A stretch of 64,000 nt of DNA. It comes from Ipomoea triloba (lineage: Eukaryota; Streptophyta; Magnoliopsida; Solanales; Convolvulaceae). The DNA lies in contig NC_044919.1 of the NCBI RefSeq assembly GCF_003576645.1, positions 29,657,069-29,721,068 of the forward strand, read 5' to 3'. A model generated the notes under the pieces. That model did not search any database, was not told where the DNA came from, and was given only the letters and a program-made list of their open reading frames with translations. Below are positions 1 to 17,423 of this stretch, piece by piece. Position 1 is the first letter of the stretch. The number at the start of each line of letters is the position of its first letter. The translations under genes and the position numbers were made by a program.

Positions 1-2800
1 TCTCATAAGGAATTACAATTCCACAAATTGTGGAATTGGAATCCCATAGTAAATTACAATTTTGTCATTATTATTACGAAGTATTATTATAATACATAGG
101 CATTTTAGTATTTATACACTTTTCCCTATCAATTCATAACAATTATATTTATGTCTACCAAATAATGAAATTTGAATTTCACATTTTTTTTTTCACGAAA
201 TTACAATCCCCCTCCCTCCTAATTCTATCATTCCAACCAATCCCATAAAATTCACATGGGAGTGCTTTGACATATAAGATAACAATTTGGTTGTGATTTT
301 AAACTAGCAAGCAACTCATAGTTTGAAGTTTGAACTAGAGTAGAGACTTGAACCTTATGATAAAGTTTTAGTTCCAATTTTGCGAAAAGACAATTCAAAC
401 CCGCACTTACTATTTGTGGTGTGCATCGGACAAATTTCACTTCGCACGAAAAAGACAATTCACATTATGAAGGCCTTAACTATGTAACATACTTGATTAA
501 GAGTGTTGATAAGAATAAAAATTGTTGACTTGCTAAACTCATACAATCACTTTTTTTTTTTTTTTTTNNNNNNNNNNNNNNNNNNNNNNNNNNNNNNNNN
601 NNNNNNNNNNNNNNNNNNNNNNNNNNNNNNNNNNNNNNNNNNNNNNNNNNNNNNNNNNNNNNNNNNNNNNNNNNNNNNNNNNNNNNNNNNNNNNNNNNNN
701 NNNNNNNNNNNNNNNNNNNNNNNNNNNNNNNNNNNNNNNNNNNNNNNNNNNNNNNNNNNNNNNNNNNNNNNNNNNNNNNNNNNNNNNNNNNNNNNNNNNN
801 NNNNNNNNNNNNNNNNNNNNNNNNNNNNNNNNNNNNNNNNNNNNNNNNNNNNNNNNNNNNNNNNNNNNNNNNNNNNNNNNNNNNNNNNNNNNNNNNNNNN
901 NNNNNNNNNNNNNNNNNNNNNNNNNNNNNNNNNNNNNNNNNNNNNNNNNNNNNNNNNNNNNNNNNNNNNNNNNNNNNNNNNNNNNNNNNNNNNNNNNNNN
1001 NNNNNNNNNNNNNNNNNNNNNNNNNNNNNNNNNNNNNNNNNNNNNNNNNNNNNNNNNNNNNNNNNNNNNNNNNNNNNNNNNNNNNNNNNNNNNNNNNNNN
1101 NNNNNNNNNNNNNNNNNNNNNNNNNNNNNNNNNNNNNNNNNNNNNNNNNNNNGGGGGGGGGGGGGACCCAAAACTAAAGCCGTAGCTAAGTGTCAAACAA
1201 AACAAAGCATTGCGTACAAGCACCAATCTGGTAAAAAACAACTCGATTTTTACATCTCAAAGGGGGGTGGGGGAACCAAAAAACAAAAGCTGCAGCTAAG
1301 TGTTAAACAAAACGAAGCATAGCGTACAAGTACCAATATGGTAAAAAATAACCCGATTTTTACATCTCTCAAACTCTATCGAGTTCGTCTCTCCAACAAG
1401 CACAAACTTGACAAATTCATCCGTCACCTGATTCTGTTCACGATACACTTGCACGATCCTTTCTGCTCTAATCACTCCTTCATGACCAAGTTTTGTGACT
1501 TTTGTGCATACATGATATGTGCGCATATACATAATACGGTATCCAAGGCGAAGAGAATAATCCAATTGGGCACTTATGAGAATTAGAGGGAAAAAAAAAA
1601 GAAGAGAAATTGATGCATGACACACGTGGGCCCTATGTAATTGAGAATTTTGTGTCGTGTGACGAATAAAGACCACTCCGAGTGGCTCCGACCCACCGGC
1701 CAAGCCGCCCCCCCCTCAACCTGGTAAGTACATTCACCCTACCTCGGCGCTGTCTTCCATCCTTTTTATGCATCAACTGAATTTACACATTTACCCCCAC
1801 ACCTACCTCTCTTATGAGACTTAATTAACTATTTATTTTATTCGTTAGGTTTATTATTCAAATTTAAAGTAATTTTGCTAATTTTTATTAATTTTATGAC
1901 AATGACCAACAACTAAGCCGACTACATGCGTGGCCACAAATCAAAACCCTAATATTATATTTGCGGTTTCCGGTGAATTAATAATTTAAACAAGCGCTAA
2001 TAACGTGATTTGACTATAATTAGTAAATTACACTTCGTGATTCTAAATGATTTACTTATGTACTAAGCATAATTATTTTAAAAGATTATTATCGAGGCTG
2101 GTCAAAACATCCTCAAACACAATAAAGAACATCATCTTTTTTGAGTTAAAAAGTAAAATCGTTATTACTTGAAAGTGTGCACCGAATAAATCTAGTATTG
2201 TAATTATAGTTAATAAAGATTAGAGGATCACGAGGTAAACTAACCTAGGTTGTTTATAACTGACCGACTCAAACCAAGAAGGTTAATATGTGACTTATTA
2301 TAACTTTACAAGTAAAATCGTAGCTATTACTTAAAAGTGTGCACCGAGTAAATCTCGTATTGTAATTACCGATTTGGTAGATGACTTATTAGAATCATGT
2401 GATTATTACGCTAATATACTAACCAACTTGATTAGAGTTGTTTCGAAAAACAGCATCTTGGAAGGGGGGAATTCGGTCAAGGGACAACATCGTAATTTCT
2501 GAGCGTATGAGTGTTAGGTGATTCATGTAAAACCTTCTTATTAACCAATGATGATGGCAGCCAAGAATAATTTCGAGGAAATTTATTATATAAAAAAAAA
2601 AGAGAGAGAAGAGAAGAGAAAAGACAGAACACAGGAAATATTGGATACACACGTTAAGAAATATTGTTTTTCAAAAAGTTTGATTATTTTGTCTTTTACT
2701 GGGATTGCCCCTCTTCTCATAACATTATTTCCACTTTGACACTTGCTGCAAAGCTGACACACTAAGCAAAAGCCAGCCTAACCGCAGCCAAAAAGCCACC
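1..2800. other. repeat-rich intergenic DNA with assembly gap
   Basis: No gene is supported here. The stretch is AT-rich and holds a run of 585 Ns (568-1152) bordered by poly-T and poly-G, so its content is partly unknown. After the gap a unit of about 100 bp is repeated imperfectly in tandem (about 1165-1261 and 1275-1371). A second direct repeat, containing the phrase GTGCACCGA, lies at about 2148-2205 and 2311-2369. Open frames across the Ns are artefacts of unknown bases. Confidence 0.7.
568..1152. other. assembly gap (585 N)
   Basis: A continuous run of N is seen directly. It is flanked by homopolymers (T17 on the left, G13 on the right), a typical place for an assembly to break. Confidence 0.99.
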
Positions 2801-2816
2801 AGCGCAAGCAAAATTC

Positions 2817-3651
2817 CAGAGAGAGAGAGAGAGAGACAGAAAGAGATAGAGATAGAGAGAGACAGAGGGGGAGGATCCAACAGAAATGGGGTGATCGAAA
2901 CGGAAGGTTTTCCTGGCGGCCATTGAAGTCACGCGATCCAGTTTTTGGTTTTCTGGTCAGTTTCTGATTCCCAAGATTTCATTTTTCAGTTTCAGCATGC
3001 AAAATTAATGACCTGTTTGGTTACCTCTCTGTGTGTGTGTGAATATATGTAAAGTTTGTTTCTGTTATCTTCTGATTGGGCTGTGATCATGGCGCTGAAA
3101 ATCATGGCTGATCAGCTTATTGATGACAGAGATTCCCAGATTTCATTGTCATGTGGGTGTGAGGAAAAATTGTAACTGTTCTGGGTGATCATGGGATTGT
3201 TAGAAACAAAGTGTAAATATGATTTCTTGATGTTTAGCTGGTTAAGTTTTTTGATTTCCTGCAATTATGACAGATCTGATCTGGGGTTTTGATCTTTAAC
3301 TTGTTTTGCAGTGTTCTGCAAGGTAATTTTTTTTCAAAAACCTTCAGAAGGCAGCTTTTACTCTGTCTATTTTGTTGGACTTGGAGAATTGCTGTTCAAA
3401 TTTCAGGTATTTTGCTTACCTTTTTTACCTGCAGTCTTACCATATGTGATCTTAACTGTCTGATTGTAATTAGTCCACTTCATCTCATTTGAATCATTGC
3501 TGTTTGTTGGTTGGCTAGGTGTAAGGGTGGAGAGATCAGAGGTTGTATCAACTGTAACTGTCAAATTGGGTGATCAAAAGTTCTGGTTTAACTGCCTGGT
3601 TCAATAACATTGGGTGGTTTTGGCATATTCCTTGAGTTTCAAAGTTGAGGG
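2817..3651 (+). promoter_or_regulatory. 5' leader region of the NET1-type gene with GA microsatellite
   Basis: The 835 bases before the NET1 start codon begin with a GA-rich microsatellite (about 2817-2866), as is common near plant transcription starts. The region then becomes T-rich with several possible splice sites, for example acceptors near 3311 and 3519, so at least one 5'UTR intron is likely. The exact transcription start and UTR exons cannot be fixed from sequence alone. Confidence 0.4.
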
Positions 3652-6600
3652 ATGGCGAAATTGTCGCACGCAGACTCTAGGCGCATGTACTCTTGGTGGT
3701 GGGATAGCCACATTAGCCCCAAGAACTCGAAATGGCTTCAGGAGAATCTCACAGGTATCCTTCCTTGAACCTCTAGATCTGAAATGTGCATTTTCTATAG
3801 GTTTATTGCCCGTTTTGTCTTGCTGTTATAGTGTTATCTAGTGTACAAGGTTTTTACTTGCACAAAAGTGGTAAAGTATATGAGGTTTCTTTGTTGTCTT
3901 CTTGTTCTTTGTGAGTTCTGCTTGATTCGTTAGTCGGTTTGTGCTAAAGGTTGTTTGATAGAAGCATTAAGGAGAAAGGAAGATGTGTTTGTTCTTACTG
4001 TTTTCTGTCTGGCAGCATTTTTCTGAACGAGCTTTCGTTTTTCCCTTTGTTAGATATGGATGCTAAAGTGAAAACGATGATCAAACTCATTGAAGAAGAT
4101 GCTGATTCTTTTGCGAGAAGGGCAGAAATGTACTACAAGAAGCGTCCCGAGCTCATGAAAATGGTGGAGGATTTCTATAGGGCATACCGTGCTTTGGCTG
4201 AAAGGTATGACCACGCGACGGGGGTGATCAGACATGCTCATAGGACTATGTCAGAAGCTTTTCCGAACCAAGTTCCTATGGGTTTTGCTGATGATTCGCC
4301 CACGAGTACTGATTCCTATACGCCTAAGTCAACCCCAGTGCGCTCCCTTTTTGAATCTGATGAAATGTCGAAGGATTATAGCTCTGATGCCAAGAGAAAC
4401 GGAGGAGCATTCACTGAGGATTCTGGTTCTGTAACAAAAGGGAGGGGGTTGAAACAGGTTAATGATCTCTTTGGGTCTGTGGGCAATGCGAAATTTGCAG
4501 ATGGGAAGGTGAGGAAGGGCCTGAATTTTCACGAGTCAGGCGACAAAGAACACAGTCTGCAAAGCAACGAGTCTAACAGTTTTGAAGCTCAATCGCGACC
4601 TGATTTGGATCAGGCGGTTGAATCTGAGGAAGCTCTAAGGAAGGCGCTTGCCCGAGTGGAAGCTGAGAAGGAGGCAGGTCGTATTCAGTACCAACAAGCT
4701 TTAGAGAAGCTGTCGGAGCTGAATTCACAAATCTCTCGTGCACAAGAAGATTCTCGGGGACTTGGCGAGCGGGCAAGCAAAGCTGAAGCAGAAATTCAAA
4801 CTTTAAAGGAAGCTCTCTCTAAATCGGAAACCGAAAAGGAAGCTAACCTTCATGAATACAGGCAATGCTTGGAGAAGATTTCTGAAATGGAGAACACCCT
4901 CTCTTGTTCCCAAGAGGACACGGTGGAGCTTAATCAAAAAGCTACTAAAGCCGAGCTCGAAGCCCAATCCCTGAAAGATGATCTCGCAAAGATAGCTACC
5001 GAGAAAGACAAAGCTCTTGATCAGTACATGCGGTCTCTGGAGACGATAGCTAAGCTCGAGAATAAATTACAATGTGCAGAGGAAGATGCCCGAACATTAA
5101 ACGAAAGAGTTGAAAGAGCTGAAAACGAGGTCGAGTCTTTGAAACAAGCCATTTCTGAATTGATTCGGGAGAAGGAAGCTGCAGCTCTCCAGTACCAGAA
5201 ATGTTTGGAGACCATCGCCACTCTGGAGGCTAAGCTGTCTTCTGTTCAAGACGAAACGCAACGACTCAACTCAGAGATTAACAACGGAGTTGCCAAGTTG
5301 AAAGATGCAGAAGAGCAGCGTCTTCTGTTAGAACGATCAAATCAATCTCTTCAATCCAAGGTTGAAGCTTTAACGCAGAAGATGGGCAACCAAACTCAAG
5401 AGCTTACGGAAAAGCAGAAGGAGCTCGGAAGACTATGGACATGCATACAGGAAGAGCGGTTGCGCTTTGTTGAAGCCGAAACCGCCTTCCAAACTTTGCA
5501 ACATTTGCACGCCCAGGTTCAAGAAGAACTAAGATCTCTGACTGCAGAGCTGCAGAACCGGGTCCAACTCTTCAGGGAGCTAGAAACTAATAATCAAACA
5601 CTGCAAGATGAAATTGTGAAGGTCAAAGAAGAGAACAAGAACCTCGAGGAACTGAACGTATCCTCATCCATGACAATGAGAAATATGCAAGACGAGATCT
5701 CCAGCTTGAGCGAAACGAAAGGGAAACTTGAGCAGGAGGTTGAGCTCCGAGTGGACCAAAGAAACGCTCTTCAGCAAGAAATATACTGTCTGAAAGAGGA
5801 ACTAAACGATTTGAACAAGAAGCATCAGTCGATTTTGGAGCAGGTGCATGCAATAGGGTTCAATCCAGAGTGCCTCGAGTCATCTGTGAAGGAGTTGCAG
5901 GATGAGAATACCAACTTGAAAGGCATGTGCCAGAAAGAAAGAAGCGAGAAGGAAGTTCTTCTGGAGAAGCTAAAGTTATTTGACCAGCTTGTCGAGAAAA
6001 ACTCTGTCCTGGAGAATTCCCTATCGGATTTGAGTGCTGAATTAGAAGCAATTAGAGGGAAAATAAAGGCTTTGGAGAACTCATGCCAGTCTCTCATAGC
6101 GGAGAATTCAACTCTACTCAGTGAGAAAGAAACTCTCACCACTGAACTGCATGTAACAAACGAGAACTTGGAAAAGCTCTCAGCAAAGAACACTGTTCTC
6201 GAGAATTCCCTTTCTGATGCACACGATGAACTCCAAAGCCTGAAGGAAAAATCAAAAGGCTTAGAAGATTCATGCCAGATATTAATGAACGAGAAGGTGG
6301 ATCTTCTTGGTGAACAGGGAAGGTTGGTTGATCAGTTGCAAACTGCACTGCTGAGACTGGAAAACCTGGAGAAAATGCATGGAGATATTGAACAGAGATA
6401 CTCGGTTCTGGAGAAAGAAAAGCAAGCTGCTCTAGGCAAAATAGAAGAGCTACAGATATCTTTAGATGTGGAAAAGAATGAGCATACAAGTTCCATTCAG
6501 ATGAGTAATAAACAGTTGTCTGCTATGGAATCTGAGATGCACCTTTTACGAGAAGACTTACAATGCAGAACTAGAGAATATGAGGAGGAGCTGGATAAAG

Positions 6601-9600
6601 CTTTGGATTCTCAAATTCAGATCTTCATCTTGCAGAAAAGTGCACAAGATCTTCAAGGACAGAGTTTCTCTCTGCTGACCGAATATCACAAACTTCTAGA
6701 AGCATCTGCATTGTCAGAGAAACTGATTTTAGACTTGGAGCAAAGGAATCTTGAACAGAAAACAGAGGCAAAATCTTTGTCCGATCAGGCTAGTACTCTG
6801 AGGAAGGGGATGTGCAAGTTATTGAAGGACCTTGACATTGTTATAGATCACGCGGGGAATGACAGGATTGCCAAGGACCAGGCTTATCTTCATCATATTC
6901 AGAGTAGGGTTGAAGGTATTAAAGAGTCTTTAATCAGAACGGAGGAAGAAAATCAGCAAAATATTGTTGAAAATTTTGTACTTGTCGCATTGCTGAGGCA
7001 GCTAGAATTAGCGGCAGAGAATCTCCATTTAGAAAAGACCACCGTTGAGCGGGAGTACAGGGATAAATCTGATCGGTTTTGCACGTTGCAGAGTGAAGCT
7101 GTTAAACTGCAAGAGACAAATGAAGAAATGAAATCAAAAATAAAGGAGAAAGATCACAAGGAGAAGCTGCTAGAAGTTCAGGTAGAGAATCTAGGCAGCA
7201 GGTTGATGAATTTACAAGGAGATTACAACAATTTGGAGAGAGAGCATTTAGAACTTCAGGAAGAGAAGGCTTTGATGACTAAGACGATATCTGTCCTGGA
7301 GGAAAGGAGTCGTAGCCTAGAAGAGGAAAATTATGTAATCTGTGGTGAAATGCTCTCTCTTGAGAGCCTTTTCATGGTTTTAAAGAACTGTGTCAATGAG
7401 AAATCTTTGGAATTAAAGATGCTTGCTGCTGAGCTAAACAAGCTTAATGAAATCAATGGTGAAAAAGGTGAAAAACTGAGCTTAACTGAGAAGATGCTGG
7501 AAGAGCTAAAACTTGAAAATCTTAACCTTATGAAGACACTGCAGAAGTCGGAAGATGAGTTGAATACCATTCAACTTGTCAAGAATCAGTTGGATCATGA
7601 TATTGAAATAAAAAATAATTCATTGTTGGAGAAGGAACATAAACTTCAAGAAGTAGAGGAAAAACTGAGTCTCACCGACAAAGAGAAGTTGGAGTTGCAT
7701 GAAAGTTTGCAGAATCTGATAAGAGAGCACGGTGAGGCTAAAAGGACCACAGAAGATCTAGCAAAACAGATAATATCAATATCCACAGAAAGTGATAATT
7801 TGAGGACAGAGAATGGAAATCTTCATGAAGCAACTCGGTTATTGGAGGATGGACTTTGGCACTTGCGTGAGGAGAACGGAAAGATGAAAGAGCAAAATGA
7901 TGCATTGCATTCTGAGCTCCAAAAACAAACGAGTGAGATCTGCACATTGGAATCAGAAATGGAGGAGCTATTTAGTGAATTGCAAATCTCCACTTTTTGT
8001 CATCGCTTGTATGAGCACAAGGCTTCTGAGCTCATGAAAGTGAGTGAAGGACTTGAAGCTGAGAGTACTTCCAAGGACATTGATATTAAACTTCTGGAAG
8101 AACGAGTAAGCTCTCTTGATGCTGATAATGAAGGTCTTAAGGCTCAACTGGCGACACAGGAATCAGATGCGGAGGAGCTATTTGGTGAATTGCAGAGCTC
8201 CACTATTTGTCACCGTTTTTATGAGCAGAAGGTTCATGAACTCATTAAAGTGAGTGAAAGCTTTGAAGCCAAGATTAAATCTAAGGATGTTGACAATAAA
8301 CTTCTGAAAGAAAGAGTAAGCATTCTGGATACTGCTAATGAAGGTCTTAAGACTCAACTGGCAACATGGCAATCAGATGCGGAGGAGCTATTTGGTGAAT
8401 TGCAGAGCTCTACTATTTGCCACAGTTTGTATGGGGAGAAGGTCCGTGAACTCATGAAAGTGAATGAAAGCTTTAGAGCCAAGATTATTTCCAAGGATTT
8501 TGACAATAAACTTCTGAAAGAAAGAGTAAGCATTCTGGATGCTGAAAACGAAGGTCGTAGGACTCAACTGGCGACGTGGGAATCAGACGCGGAGGAGCTA
8601 TTTGGTGAATTGCAGATCTCTACTATTTGTCATGGTTTGTATGAGCACAAGGTTCATGAACTCATGACAGTGAGTGAAAGCTTTGAAGCCGAGAGTACTT
8701 CCAAGGATGTTGATATCAAACTTCTGAAAGAAAGAGTGAGCATTCTTGGTGCTGAAAATGAAGGCCGTAAGACTCAACTGGCAACGTGGGAATCAGACGC
8801 GGAGGAGCTATTTGGTGAATTGCTGATCTCCACCATTTGTAATAGTGTGTACGAGCAGAAGGTTCATGAACTCGTCAAATTGAGCAAAACCTTCGAAGCT
8901 GAGATTACTTCCAAGGACGCTGATATTAAACTTCTGAATGCTGAAAATAAAGGTCTTACGACTCAACTGGCCACATATGGCCCTGCTATTGCTTCTTTGA
9001 GCCAATGCATATCATCCCTGGAGAAGCACACCGATGGAAAACTCCAAAACCCCGAGAACGAGGTAACTGCTTTTCTGTCTGAATTTACTGTGTCCATTGC
9101 TATATTCATTATGTCCTCTGTATACTATGACAGTAATTTCCAAAAAAAAAAACTAGTGCTTCTATTCATAAGTAGGTCTGATGAAATGCTTGCTTTATGT
9201 TTTATGTGATGCTATTTTAATATAACATGCCACGGTTTTATATAAGATTGAACGAGTATGTGAAGTTTTTTTTTTTTTTTTTTTTNTTTTTTTTTTTTTT
9301 TTTTTTTCCCTCTATTTTAACCATCTCCTCGCTTATTTTCAGGGAATTGAAGTTGCGAAGTGTCATAATGAAGATAATCTAGGAGAAATGAAAAATGCTA
9401 CTGTGATGGATGCATTTCTAGACCTGCAAGATATGGTGGCAAGGGTTCAAGCTGTTGAGAGGACATTGGTCAAAATCGAGCAGCTTGCAGCAGAGGATAA
9501 TGTTAGCATGAATGGTAAACTGCAGGCTGCAATTAAACAGATTGAAGAGTTAAAAACTGAGAGCAGTATGCTCGGTAAAAACTCTAAGCGCATGTCTGAA

Positions 9601-10470
9601 GTCCTGGAGGCAGACAATGGGATTTTGACAAAAGATATCGTGCTTGACCAGATATCCGAGTGCTCATCTTATGATAGGGCCAAAAGAGAGCACTATGAAG
9701 CTGATAATCAAATTCTCGAGTTATGGGAAACTACCAACCCGGATGGTGACATCCGTCTTAATGATGGGCAGACAAAGCAAAAGGTTCCCCTCACGGCTCA
9801 GAAATATGGCGAATTCCATCATGTTAAGTCAATGAAGAAACCAAAAAGCGAGCGTCCTGGTTCAGATGCACTGTCTGAGAAGGAGTTGGGAGTGGACAAA
9901 CTGCAAATATCCAAACGATCTTCAGATCTTCGAGAGGGGAACAAGAAGAAGGTCTTGGAAAGACTTAACTCCGACGTCCTGAAATTGACAAATCTCCACA
10001 TTACAGTCAAGGACTTGAAGAGTAAACTCGAGATTACTGAGAAGAGCAGAAGAGGCAAAGCAGTGCTCGAATATGAAAGCCTGATGGGGCAATTGAATGA
10101 AGCCGAGGCTGATGTCCTGAAGTTGTTTGATCAGAGTGGCAAATTGATGAAAAATTTCGAAACTGGATCCTTCTCGTCTGATTCCATGTCCACATTGGGG
10201 TTAGAGGAAAACGAAAGCATCAGCAGGAGGAGAATCTCGGAGCACGCTCAAAGGATATCTGAGAAAATCGGGCGGCTGCAGTTAGCGGTACAGAAGATGC
10301 AGTTCGTTCTACTGAAACTAGACGGCGATAAAGAAACCAAAGGGAAAAGCAGAGTCTCTGAAACCAAAAGGAGAGTTCTGCTACGCGATTTTCTCTATGG
10401 TCGACCGAACCACAGGCAAAAGAAAAAGCCATTTTGTGCTTGTGTTCAGCCTCCAACACAAGGAGATTGA
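3652..10470 (+). CDS. NET1: NETWORKED 1-type (NET1) actin-binding coiled-coil protein
   Basis: The model has three exons: 3652-3754, 4054-9062 and 9343-10470, all with GT-AG introns and a continuous frame, giving 2079 residues. Residues about 10-91 form a NAB/KIP1-like domain: exon 1 gives [16 protein letters not shown] and exon 2 continues with [19 protein letters not shown]. This tryptophan-rich domain binds actin filaments in the NET superfamily. NET1 members sit at the plasma membrane and plasmodesmata. The rest is almost unbroken coiled coil with heptads rich in E, K and L, and the huge second exon is typical of NET1 genes. Residues about 1337-1680 are five tandem 70-residue repeats (see separate entry). 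The protein appears longer than the roughly 1,700-1,750 residues I recall for Arabidopsis NET1A/NET1D. The start was chosen because it opens the NAB domain. The open frame running past 9062 is intron read-through. A possible AATAAA signal lies at 10657. Family assignment is firm; which NET1 paralogue is not. Confidence 0.93.
7961..8989 (+). repeat. five tandem 210-bp (70-residue) coiled-coil repeats inside NET1
   Basis: The phrase GGAGGAGCTATTT recurs at 7961, 8171, 8381, 8591 and 8801, exactly 210 bases apart each time. Each unit encodes a 70-residue block beginning EELFGELQ, with a conserved STICH segment, a [18 protein letters not shown] segment and [16 protein letters not shown]. Seventy residues equal ten heptads, so the coiled-coil register is kept. 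The fifth unit lacks seven residues (KERVSIL), which is one heptad or 21 bases. Confidence 0.92.
9267..9307. repeat. poly-T tract with an undetermined base in NET1 intron 2
   Basis: About 40 consecutive T with one N at 9286 lie shortly upstream of the exon 3 acceptor. The length is uncertain because of the N. It extends the polypyrimidine tract of the intron. Confidence 0.9.
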
Positions 10471-12689
10471 TACATTCATAGCTGCAAGTCATACAGTACT
10501 AGAATTTTTTCTTTTCCTTTTGTCCATAAACCTCCATTTCTGCAAATAGACATTCTAGGCATATGTACCACTAGAATGTTGCATGGTCTTTTTCCTCAAG
10601 TTGTTCATGTCTATCCAGAGTAACTTCTGTAAATTTTTGAGGCTGCATCCAGCTGAAATAAACTGCCTTTTGTCTACACAGTTCTCATTTATCTTTCTTT
10701 ACTGGTTTTTTATCCGCATTTTGCATATAACATCCAGTATCTCTACCACTCCGACACTAATCCAAATTCGATTGAGTCCACTAAAAGACCTAGCTCAAAC
10801 CTCTCTAACATGCCATACACAAGTCCAAACTTCTGTTACACAAGGCAAATATACAAAAGTCAATCTTCTCATTCATTATAATTATTTTTAGTGACGAGAG
10901 AAACTTAAAGTTACCACCCGAGGGTGTCCATTGGGTAAGCATTGTCTCTGATCCTAGTCGGCAAAATTACAAAGAGGTAAATCAGCCTATGTTGTCCATC
11001 GGCTCAAATTAAGAAAGCCAATAAGTCACTTCCAAGAGTGAACTTGCATTGTAATCTCGTGGTTACCAAATCAACCGCCTACCAACTAGATTGGAGTTGT
11101 CCCGTTTATTGACATTTTTGTCAAGACAAGCTGATGTTTCCTTGTAAAACTAGAGTGTCGGCATATCTTCAAGAAGTATGATTATTCAGAGTATCACAGA
11201 CTGAACATTTGCAAGGAACATGTGAACCCTGCTAACACAATGAACCACATATGAACCATCACCAAACAAATAATCTAGAGTGTCAGCTAGACATCGACAA
11301 AACTAAAGTACAATTTATTTAACAATAATTATTACGGAGAATTATTATAAACTAAAGGGAGAACAGTGTTTAAATGATATGCAATATTAATCAATAATGG
11401 AGAGTGGACCTTTCTTGGAAATTTTTTGATTGCAAGACAGCTCTGCCTCACCAATAGCAATAATTCCATTGAATTAAATATCAGATTTCGCTAACCTCCC
11501 TTCACATCTCACCGACTTCATTCCTTCCCCCCTTCACACTTCTTTGCTCTCCTCTCCTTCCTTGAACATACACTCCTCATCATGGTGTGTCCGCATCCCA
11601 AAATGCCTTTTTAAAAGGAAAAAGAAAAGTTCCATTTTTGTATGATATACCAAAACATACACTATCATACTTGTAGGACTTCCATGAAAGTAGTCATTTT
11701 AAACAGGACTTACTAATGATTTACAAATTTAGATTATAGTATATGAATTCCGTATATTTATATGCTTAAAATGATATCATTTTTTGGGTGATGAGAGAAA
11801 TCTGCAGTCACTATTCGGATGATATAGATAAAATGGTGCCACTTTATTTTCGATGATATAGATAAAATGGTGCCACTTTATTTCGAATGATATACTTAGA
11901 GCATCCACATAACTCCATATTTATCACGATTTTTATGTGCCATTAGGAAATAGATAAGTGGGCAAGAAAAAAAAAAAGAAAAAAAGGTGCTAATAGTCAT
12001 GCCATATAAAGAAATAAAAAAAATAATGTTTCCACGCGCCCAACTAGGCACATCAGTGCGCCTGCTGGAACTCTTGAATTTTTTTTTTCTTTCTTTCTCT
12101 TGCCGAAACCAACCCTTGCAGGAGAACAAATTCCAAAAATCTCAACCTCCCATCGGTTAAAAACCATCATTTTTTTTCATTATTCCAAAAACTCACAAAA
12201 ATCCATTGATATGAATGTTCTTAATTAATGGAAAGTTTGTAGGTGTTCTCGAAGGTCTTGTCACTCTAAAAGACACCTATAATTGACTGCTCTTGTGTCC
12301 AACAAAAAATTTAAAGCAGTCAGTGTCTCAATAATAGGCAATTTAGAATAATTTATTCATTGTCAGTTAGGGTTATAAGTCAAATTTACCTAGTAGACAT
12401 TAGTGAGTGACTGAGGTTTTCTTTGTGGAGTATGTATTATCTGGATTATGGATGGTTTAGTACAATGTAAGAGAGAAATGGTACTATGTGGTAGCACGAA
12501 CGACATGGTGGCATAATGCATCAATAATCCGAATCCCTACAGGCCTACCAAATAAGCTGGCTATATCGTCCGTGCACTCTGCTGTCCTTTTCCAGAATCT
12601 CAATGAAGTAAAATACGAACAAACAGTACACCAATTACACTATACAGTTGACTATTGGTCCTGTAAGGTGTTTTGAGGTAGGGAGGGGC

Positions 12690-12690
<1 letters not shown>
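10471..12690. other. intergenic region between NET1 and NEK genes
   Basis: This holds the NET1 3'UTR (to roughly 10.7 kb) and AT-rich intergenic DNA. A dispersed repeat fragment lies at about 10897-11105. It ends in a motif resembling CAACTAGATTGGAGTTGT, which recurs in diverged form near 2413-2440, 22985-23032 and 38500-38542. A 34-bp unit with GATATAGATAAAATGGTGCC is tandemly doubled at about 11818-11885. No coding sequence is supported. Confidence 0.6.

Positions 12691-17423
<4,733 letters not shown>

Noticed and set aside
480..1241. Long open frames across the N run
   Set aside because: They consist almost wholly of unknown residues; stops cannot be seen in Ns.
9063..9209. Open frame of NET1 exon 2 continuing to a stop at 9209
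   Set aside because: A GT donor at 9063 and an in-frame acceptor before 9343 join to the next exon, which continues the coiled coil; the extension is intron.
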